Source: Bog-473 sp963755375 (GTDB taxonomy: Bacteria > Actinomycetota > Acidimicrobiia > Acidimicrobiales > RAAP-2). Taken from it: DNA of 64,000 bases. Below, piece after piece: positions 24,660-30,669 of this stretch (positions within the stretch are counted from its first letter, which is position 1; every line of letters starts with the position of its first letter). Under the pieces are notes generated by a model. The model ran no database searches. It was not told the origin of the DNA and worked only from the letters and a program-made list of their open reading frames with translations. The stretch lies in contig CAVWKG010000003.1 of NCBI GenBank assembly GCA_963755375.1, positions 186,001-250,000 on the forward strand, written 5' to 3'. Position numbers and translations under genes: made by a program.

Positions 24660-24972
24660 GCAAAGGAACACGTGGCAATGAAGGTGAGGGCGCAGGAGCC
24701 CCATTGAAAGATTGCAATCTTCACGGGTTGAAAACGTTCGTTGATCGTTGCTCTCAGGGCGACGGTGTCCGTGCAGACTGGTAAATCTCAGCCTTTGACA
24801 GCTCGTGCAGCTCGGTGACGTGTCGTTTGGACACGACAACTCCGTATCCGGCATGGGTTTGATTCTTGACGAATCGTAAGTAGCTCGTCGGTGTTTCTGC
24901 AAGCAGATCGCTGTACACATTGCTCGGCAAGTGCGCATCGCCACACAGTGGGCAGCCATTCCCTGCCCTCAT
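24660..24972 (-). pseudogene. Decayed HIT-family gene
   Basis: From ATG 24972 the frame reads CPLCGDAHLPSNVYSDLLAE and YGVVVSKRHVTELHELSKAE, the N-terminal half of a HIT hydrolase, then meets a stop. The downstream homology continues in a second frame (INERFQPVKIAIF), and the histidine triad PHLHCHV lies at 24669-24686 in a third. At least two frameshifts separate the parts, so this gene is dead. Confidence 0.65.
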
Positions 24973-25070
24973 GTTGTCCCATAGCTCAGTGTCCCACCAC
25001 GGCGCGTTAGAAATGTCACGACTTCATGAAGGCGTCCCTAGAGTGCTGTGGCCCCAGAGGCATGGTGGCA

Positions 25071-25089
25071 CCCAGTCCCGGCGACTGGG
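25071..25089. repeat. TCCCGGC-core hairpin (copy 7)
   Basis: CCCAGT and ACTGGG form a 6-bp stem around CCCGGCG. It lies 10 bases beyond the stop of the acetyltransferase at 25099 (minus strand) and could act as its terminator. Confidence 0.55.
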
Positions 25090-25098
25090 GTACCGCCT

Positions 25099-25527
25099 TC
25101 AGCCCTGCGACCCATTGCCCTGCGCCTCATTCTCATCGTGAAATGGGTAGAGGCGAAACCCAGTCTTTCGGAAGTTTGGGAATCTCTCATAGAACCCTAC
25201 GGTCTTGTCCTCGCTGAGCAGATCAATGCGCTCGCCACCGGCCAGACGGAGAGCCTCCGTGACCAATGCCCGTCCCGTCCCTCGGCCACGGAATCCTTCG
25301 TCAACGGCCAGATTGGCCAAGAAGGACTGCAGCTCGCCATCGCTGAATAGCTGAGCGAAACCGATCACCTTTCCATTGCCAAGGGCGATGACGGTCGTTA
25401 CCCCCGGGGCGGTCAGTAAGCGGATGGCCCGCTCAGGGTCGTCGGGAAAGGAGGGCCAACCTTCCGCAACGCACAGACGAAGGACGCCATCGAGGTGTTC
25501 TTCGCTGAAGGGCACAATCTCCACCAT
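25099..25527 (-). CDS. GNAT acetyltransferase
   Basis: 142 residues from ATG 25527. VIGFAQLFSDGELQSFLANLAV is the core strand pair. FRGRGTGRALVTEAL is the acetyl-CoA loop (R-G-x-G-T/x-G-R). The C-terminal FYERFPNFRKTGFRLYPF is typical of single-domain GNATs of the RimI-like/PA4866-like type. CAGGAT seven bases before the ATG suggests a leaderless transcript. The substrate is unknown. Confidence 0.87.
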   Translation of the reverse strand: MVEIVPFSEEHLDGVLRLCVAEGWPSFPDDPERAIRLLTAPGVTTVIALGNGKVIGFAQLFSDGELQSFLANLAVDEGFRGRGTGRALVTEALRLAGGERIDLLSEDKTVGFYERFPNFRKTGFRLYPFHDENEAQGNGSQG

Positions 25528-25694
25528 GGGCTCGATCCTGTCATGGCTGAAGGAGCGACAACTAACGGCTTCCGCGTCATGGCCGGTCGGCCGAAACCGA
25601 CAGCGATAGGGGGCAGTGCCCTGAGCCGGCGAGCCGGGGCCCCACCAAGGGCAACTCGGCGGGAAGTGCGGGCTGGCGAGAGGCCAAACCCTCG

Positions 25695-26246
25695 TCAGGA
25701 GCGCACAATCGGAACTGACGAAATGCGCGCTTCAATCATTGGTTGGGCTTCTATGGACGGCTCAGCCAGCGGTCCGAAGCTTGTGGGGAGCCAGTCGTAG
25801 GTGACCACAGTCCTAAAGGCTACGTCTTCGAGACCTCGATTTCGGCGGTTCACCAAGGCCAGCAGGAGCGCCGGGAAGAATGAAGCGCAGAGGAGCGCTC
25901 GAAAAAGCGCTCGCAAGAACCGAAGAGGATTCCCATCCGAACCGACGACTCGTAAGCCCATCATCTGCTTCCCAAGCGTGCGTCCGGTGGACCAACCGGC
26001 TGTCAAGTACGCGACGAGAAGGATCCACACCAACAGTTCGTTCAACCAATGCGGGGGATCCGCCACCGAAATCGACTTCGAAAAAAAGAGATCCCATGCA
26101 ATGCTCACCATGATCACTCCAACGACATAGACGCAGAGAACCAGAACAACATCAGTCCCGCTCGCCACTGCCCGAGAAACGAAGCCTGCCCGAAGGCCCT
26201 GGAGCTGCTGCCCTCGCTCACTGCGGATCTCGAGATGCCGACTCAC
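25695..26246 (-). CDS. RDD family membrane protein (second copy)
   Basis: 183 residues. Three hydrophobic segments lie at about residues 29-52, 70-87 and 117-133. The RDD features are FVSRAVASGTDVVLV (Arg and Asp of the first helix), GRTLGKQMMGLRVV and NRRNRGLEDVAFRTVVTYDW, closely parallel to the RDD protein at 7044. Its start overlaps the stop of the repeat protein upstream (ATGA), the same arrangement as in the first pair. The two copies are diverged in sequence. Confidence 0.85.
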   Translation of the reverse strand: MSRHLEIRSERGQQLQGLRAGFVSRAVASGTDVVLVLCVYVVGVIMVSIAWDLFFSKSISVADPPHWLNELLVWILLVAYLTAGWSTGRTLGKQMMGLRVVGSDGNPLRFLRALFRALLCASFFPALLLALVNRRNRGLEDVAFRTVVTYDWLPTSFGPLAEPSIEAQPMIEARISSVPIVRS

Positions 26247-26932
26247 GAGATGACCTCAGGTTTCGCACTCTCCGGTCGAGCAATGCCATTCCACCGGACT
26301 GCCAAGTCCCGCGGTTCTTTCCGCCGGAGGATCCTGTCGACCAGTCGGGCACTCCACAAATCCATGGCCATGAGTCCGGCACGGCTGGCGTCGAGTGTTT
26401 CTGCACCCAGTCCGGTCGTGGACTCACGGATGACCCCCGCCAGGTCGATCTCATCGATTACTCCTGGGAGATCGACTCTGGCCACAACCTTGTTGATCGG
26501 CACATGATCGATCAACTGCTCCATGTCCAGCATGTCGACCACCCCAACGACGACCCGATTGAGCACGGACTCTGCAGCTTCGGCAACGTTGTCTCGATTC
26601 TCCCTTTCGTTCCTGTGGGCGTCGCCCTGACGCCGTCCGAGTTGTCGCTCAACTGCGTCAAGAGGGCCCTCAGCAATCGACGCGGGTACGACGGCTCTCG
26701 CGATCCTTATGGATCTGCTCGTGATCTCGACGGCCACGAGGGTCGCCGCGCCGACTCCCACCTTGGCAGTCCCTGCGATGAGGTCGACGATCCGCGAACC
26801 CGCCTTCAACGTGGTCCCCTGCGGTCCTGACGCGATTCGCCGCGTCGGAGCCTGGGGAACTGTCCCATCCGGCGTCAGCGCACTCGGTGTCTGCATTGGC
26901 TCAGCGGACTCAGGCACGAGGTCTTGATCCAT
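26243..26932 (-). CDS. Nonapeptide-repeat protein, second RDD partner
   Basis: 229 residues from ATG 26932; the open frame continues upstream but MDQDLVPESAEPMQTP is the first plausible start. Residues about 50-110 are an Ala/Val-rich region (VDLIAGTAKVGVGAATLVAV) that may associate with membrane. Residues about 135-170 (26423-26530) hold four 9-residue units such as VDLPGVIDE and IDLAGVIRE. The tail ESTTGLGAETLDASRAG then VDRILRRKEP matches the tail of the protein at 6547. So it is a longer relative with fewer repeats, again coupled to an RDD gene. Confidence 0.72.
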   Translation of the reverse strand: MDQDLVPESAEPMQTPSALTPDGTVPQAPTRRIASGPQGTTLKAGSRIVDLIAGTAKVGVGAATLVAVEITSRSIRIARAVVPASIAEGPLDAVERQLGRRQGDAHRNERENRDNVAEAAESVLNRVVVGVVDMLDMEQLIDHVPINKVVARVDLPGVIDEIDLAGVIRESTTGLGAETLDASRAGLMAMDLWSARLVDRILRRKEPRDLAVRWNGIARPESAKPEVIS

Positions 26933-27426
26933 CAGCACGTGCGTGGCTCCACAGCCACTGACAATGGGACGCCCGACGAACGTTGCCGGTACGGGAGCGT
27001 TCCAAGAACGAAGAGGGAACGTAATGCACCACAACGCTGTGTCCTCATCGTCTCTCTTTCTATATCGCCCTCATCTCACATGCGTCGCTCGTGTGAATCA
27101 ATGAGAGCTGCGTCACCGAACTAGTGATGCGGGGATGCTGTCGATTTACTTGACATGCCTGTAGATTAACGCCGCCTTCGCTCTCTTGCCGAGTCCCTTG
27201 AACTCGATAAGGGTCTTCCCTGTCTTGTCGCCGGTCGGTCGCTCCCGCTCCGCCGCCGGCCGTCGCCCTCCTTCTGCTCGTCTTTTGCCCCCCTGTCCGC
27301 CTTCTGGCCGCCCCCTGGCTCTCGCCTTCCTCAGTGTGTCGAACGAGGGGGCGGCCGGGCTCGAACCTCGGACCTTGTTCAATTCTGAGGTCCAGATCCC
27401 GGCTGTGTTGACGATGCGTGCCGTAC
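26933..27426. other. 494-base spacer at the right end of the accessory region
   Basis: A minus-strand frame (27146-27382, 78 residues, very basic, ending FKGLGKRAKAALIYRHVK) is open, but most of it is low-complexity Arg/Gly/Glu and I do not call it a gene. Its last residues faintly recall the C-terminus of phage integrases (AALIYQH). The plus strand from 27240 to 27335 is strongly pyrimidine-rich. At 27349-27372 a segment resembles a tRNA T-arm but does not fold well. Confidence 0.35.
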
Positions 27427-27461
27427 TGTCCCACTGTCCCGGCGGACGGGACAGTGGGACA
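27427..27461. repeat. Perfect TCCCGGC-core hairpin (copy 8), upstream of the MBL gene
   Basis: GTCCCACTGTCCCG (27428-27441) and CGGGACAGTGGGAC (27447-27460) form a perfect 14-bp stem, extended by one T-A pair, with loop GCGGA. It lies 26 bases before the start of the MBL-fold gene and is related to the hairpin after that gene. Confidence 0.8.
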
Positions 27462-27486
27462 AGTAGGTTGCTGTTCGTGGCTCTCG

Positions 27487-28176
27487 ATGCTGCCGCACAT
27501 TGACCGCCTGGCCCTGGCGACCGTCACCACGGTGCCAGCGTGGCACCCCGAGCACGACACGTTCGAGCCCTTTCCGGTTCATGCTTGGCTCATTCGACAT
27601 CCGGACGGGCCCATCTTGGTCGACACGGGTGTCGGAGTAGGCAACGAAGTAATCGATGAGTGGTACCACCCGCACACCACGCCGCTGCGAGACGCCCTCG
27701 GCGGGGCTGGTGTCGCACCCTCCGACATTGTCGCAGTGGTCGTTTCGCATCTGCATTTCGACCACTGCGGCCAGCTCGGAGTGCTGACTGCCCCGGTCTA
27801 CGTGCAGGCGACCGAGGTCGAAGCGGCCCAGACGCCCGGCTACACGGTTCCGGATTGGGCGACGATCCCCGAGGATCGTTTGCGGCTGGTTCACGGGGAC
27901 TACGAACTCGCGGAGGGGGTCTCGCTCTTGTCCACACCGGGCCATAGTCCGGGCCACCAGTCGGTGCTCGTGGAGACGGCGGGCGAACGTGTCGTGATCG
28001 CGGCGCAGTGTGCCTTTCGGGCCGCAGAGCTGCGTACCGGCGAACCTGCGGCTGCAAACTGCTACGACGAAACCTGGGAGATTGACGCACGGAAGTCGCT
28101 TGAACGTCTCCGAGCGTTGGCTCCCCTTACGGCCCATCTCAGCCACGACCCAGAGATCGTGGTGATCGTGAAGTGA
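27487..28176 (+). CDS. MBL-fold hydrolase, lactonase-like
   Basis: 229 residues from ATG 27487 (MLPHIDRLALATV); an earlier start would translate through the hairpin. The zinc site SHLHFDHCGQ gives the HxHxDH motif; STPGHSPGHQSV and the final HLSHDPE supply the remaining His ligands. The strand HAWLIRHPDGPILVDTGVG is typical of the AHL-lactonase/AttM-like group, about 230-280 residues. The substrate could be a lactone or another ester. The gene lies between two related hairpins. Confidence 0.87.
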   Translation: MLPHIDRLALATVTTVPAWHPEHDTFEPFPVHAWLIRHPDGPILVDTGVGVGNEVIDEWYHPHTTPLRDALGGAGVAPSDIVAVVVSHLHFDHCGQLGVLTAPVYVQATEVEAAQTPGYTVPDWATIPEDRLRLVHGDYELAEGVSLLSTPGHSPGHQSVLVETAGERVVIAAQCAFRAAELRTGEPAAANCYDETWEIDARKSLERLRALAPLTAHLSHDPEIVVIVK

Positions 28177-28200
28177 CCCAACTGGATCAATCGTGCTCGA

Positions 28201-28232
28201 AACTGCCCACCGTCCCGGCGGACAGGGCAGTT
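28201..28232. terminator. TCCCGGC-core hairpin (copy 9), downstream of the MBL gene
   Basis: AACTGCCC (28201-28208) pairs with GGGCAGTT (28225-28232), with an inner GTCC/GGAC stem around CGGC. It begins 24 bases after the MBL stop. No T tract follows. Seventeen bases (28204-28220) are the inverted twin of 14598-14614. Confidence 0.6.
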
Positions 28233-28323
28233 CGACCATCCACCACTCGACAATGCCGCTTCCGGCGGGGCCTACGCCGAACAGTCTGCTTATGATCGGC
28301 GTCTCGCCGACTTCGGGGGACAG

Positions 28324-29391
28324 ATGACGACTGAGACAGAGAGGGCCTTCGAGGAGCTGCTCGCCGAAGTACAGGCCACTCACGCGCGTATGGTCGAGCA
28401 GCTGGACGACGACGAGCCCACCCTGCTCGAGGCCCACAAGTGGCTGCTCTCTATCCTACAGGTGGCCGCCGAGGTCAACCTGTGGGCCGACAAGGCCCGG
28501 CCCCGGTTCGTCGAGATCGTGGGTCCGTACAAGAAGTGGGGCGGTGACAACGCCGACGCCTTCTACTGCTACGCGCCAATCGACCCGACCCGTACCTACC
28601 GGGTGAAGCTCGAACCCGGCGACGCCGTCTACATGTCGCTCACCGTCTACGGCGGTCCCGACGACGGGCGTTACTCCACCCGGATCGTCGGTTCCGTCAA
28701 CAGCCACGAGGTGGAACGAGACGCCGACGGGGCCATCCACATCGTCATCTCGCCGACCGACCCGGCCGAGACCGGAGTGGCCTGGATCCGGCTGGAACCC
28801 GACGCCGTGGCGGCCATCACCCGGGACTACCTCGACGACCCGCTGGTCGGGCGGCGTGCCGTCTGGCACATCGAGGCGGACGGTGCGCCCGATACCTACC
28901 GCCAGGACGACGCCGACCTGGCCCGGCGCATCCGGGCCGCCACCACCTGGGTCCGCGAGCAAGCCAGCATCGTGCCCATCCCGCTCGGCACGCCCAATGC
29001 CATCGACCCGCCCTACCCGGTGCCGATCACCACCTTCGGATGGGCAGCCGGCGACGCCGCCTACGCCATGGGCGCGTTCGAGCTGGCCGACGACGAGGCC
29101 CTCGTCATCCGCGGACGTTCGCCCGAATGCGTCTTCTGGAACATGTGCCTGTGGAATCGACTGCTCCACACGTACAACTACGACTACGAAAGGGTGACCA
29201 TCAACGGGGCCCAGGCCCAGTACGAGACCGACGGCTCGTGGATCATCGTCGTGTCGGCCCGGCGACCCGCCCACCCCAACTGGGTCTCCACTGCGGGACA
29301 CCGGTCCGGCCGCATCTGGTTCCGCTGGTTCCTTCCCGCCACCACCCCCGAACAGCCCCAGGTCGAGGTGCTCCGAGCGGACACGGTATGA
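28324..29391 (+). CDS. DUF1214-type protein
   Basis: 355 residues from ATG 28324 with a GGGGGA purine run upstream. The N-terminal helix (ERAFEELLAEVQATHARMVE) precedes beta-rich segments. PDDGRYSTRIVGSVNSHEVE and DGAIHIVISPTDPA, then the C-terminal NRLLHTYNYDYERVTINGAQ and SARRPAHPNWVSTAGHRSG with FRWFLP, are hallmarks of the DUF1214 fold. Such proteins are common next to sulfotransferases in actinobacteria. The ATGA overlap with the next gene supports a functional pair. No catalytic residues are known. Confidence 0.8.
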   Translation: MTTETERAFEELLAEVQATHARMVEQLDDDEPTLLEAHKWLLSILQVAAEVNLWADKARPRFVEIVGPYKKWGGDNADAFYCYAPIDPTRTYRVKLEPGDAVYMSLTVYGGPDDGRYSTRIVGSVNSHEVERDADGAIHIVISPTDPAETGVAWIRLEPDAVAAITRDYLDDPLVGRRAVWHIEADGAPDTYRQDDADLARRIRAATTWVREQASIVPIPLGTPNAIDPPYPVPITTFGWAAGDAAYAMGAFELADDEALVIRGRSPECVFWNMCLWNRLLHTYNYDYERVTINGAQAQYETDGSWIIVVSARRPAHPNWVSTAGHRSGRIWFRWFLPATTPEQPQVEVLRADTV

Positions 29392-30650
29392 GCGCGCGGC
29401 CGGCGCCCGTCCGCATCGACGACCTCGCCGAGCCCCGCTACAGCGACGAGGTCCGCGCCATCCTCGACCTCATGGAGGAGGCGGGATCCCATCTAGCTCT
29501 CGAGCCGGCCGACCTCATGGCCGCCGCGTGCACGGAGACCGGACTGGACGACTTCGGCGCGGATGACTTCGTCGAGCGCCTCGGAGTGTTGTGTCGCGCG
29601 CTACGCGAGCAAGGCGGCTTCAACGGCGCCGGCATCATGCAGCAGCACGTCTTCATGCTGGGGTTGTTGAAGAACCGACTCCTCATTGAGGACCTCGTCG
29701 GGCGGTACCCCGAGATCCTCGGTGAGGAGATCGTCGCCCCGATCGTCATCTGTGGGCTCCCCCGGACAGGCACCACGCACCTGCACAACCTCATGTCCGC
29801 TGACCCCGCGCTGCGCTCCCTCCCCTACTGGGAGAGCCTGGAGCCGGTCTTGGCCGATCGGGAGATCCCTGCGCCCGGAGCCGCCGACCCGCGACTGGAA
29901 CGCACCGCGGCGGCGCTCTCGTTCCTCAACACAGCCTTGCCCTATTTCAACCGGATGCACGAGATGACGGTCGAGCACACCCACGAGGAGATCCAGCTGT
30001 TGGCCATCGACTTCTCGACGATGCTGTTCGAGACGACGGCGCCGATGCCCGCCTGGCGAGACGCCTACCTGTCCCGCGACCAGCGGCCCAGCTATGCGTA
30101 CCTCCTTAAGGTGCTCAAGGTTCTGCAATGGTTACGGGGCGGCACCCGTTGGGTGCTCAAGACGCCCCAGCACCTGGAGCAGTTCCCGGCCCTCGTCGAC
30201 ACCTTCCCTGACGCCACCTTCATCGTCACCCACCGTGACCCGGTCCCAGTCACCGCGTCCATGGTGACGATGATCGCCTACACGGCACGCCTGACGCGCG
30301 ATCGGGTGGACCTCGAGGCGATGGGTGGCTACTGGTCCGACCGCCTCGAGCGCATGCTCCGCCGTTGCGCCGACGAACGCGACGCCCTGCCGGCGGACCG
30401 GACGATGGACGTGCGCTTCGACGAGTTCATGGCGGACGACCTCGGCATGGTGGCCCGGGTCTACGATCTCGCGGGCCAACCTCTGGACGAACGCTCCCGC
30501 AAGGCGATGGTGTCCTTCATGGCGGCGCACCCCAGAGGCCGGCATGGGGCGGTGGCATACGACCTGGCCCAGTTCGGCCTCGACACTGCCGAGCGCCGCC
30601 GGGCCCTGTCGTTCTACGCCGAGCGCTTCGGCGTTCTCGCCGAGTCCTGA
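29388..30650 (+). CDS. PAPS-dependent sulfotransferase family protein
   Basis: 420 residues from the ATG that overlaps the previous stop. After an N-terminal helical region (residues 1-120), VICGLPRTGTTHLHNLMS is the PAPS 5'-phosphosulfate loop. RWVLKTPQHLEQFPALVDTF and THRDPVPVTASMVTM supply the 3'-phosphate-binding Arg and Ser. HTHEEIQLLAIDFSTMLFE is typical of the Sulfotransfer_3 class in mycobacteria and relatives. The acceptor is probably a lipid or sugar hydroxyl, but this is unknown. Confidence 0.86.
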   Translation: MSARPAPVRIDDLAEPRYSDEVRAILDLMEEAGSHLALEPADLMAAACTETGLDDFGADDFVERLGVLCRALREQGGFNGAGIMQQHVFMLGLLKNRLLIEDLVGRYPEILGEEIVAPIVICGLPRTGTTHLHNLMSADPALRSLPYWESLEPVLADREIPAPGAADPRLERTAAALSFLNTALPYFNRMHEMTVEHTHEEIQLLAIDFSTMLFETTAPMPAWRDAYLSRDQRPSYAYLLKVLKVLQWLRGGTRWVLKTPQHLEQFPALVDTFPDATFIVTHRDPVPVTASMVTMIAYTARLTRDRVDLEAMGGYWSDRLERMLRRCADERDALPADRTMDVRFDEFMADDLGMVARVYDLAGQPLDERSRKAMVSFMAAHPRGRHGAVAYDLAQFGLDTAERRRALSFYAERFGVLAES

Positions 30651-30669
30651 CCTCGTCCGTCACCGCCGG

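Noticed and set aside
27060..27125. Minus-strand translation resembling a known sequencing-adaptor peptide
   Set aside because: The DNA itself does not match the adaptor sequence I recall, so the likeness is chance.
27345..27372. Duplicated 3' end of tRNA-Gly as an attachment site
   Set aside because: It shares only GTTCGA and CGGCCGC with the tRNA, at different spacing; there is no continuous match.
9000..27426. Integron-like cassette array
   Set aside because: Genes face both directions, no attC-type sites or integron integrase were seen, and spacers are too long.
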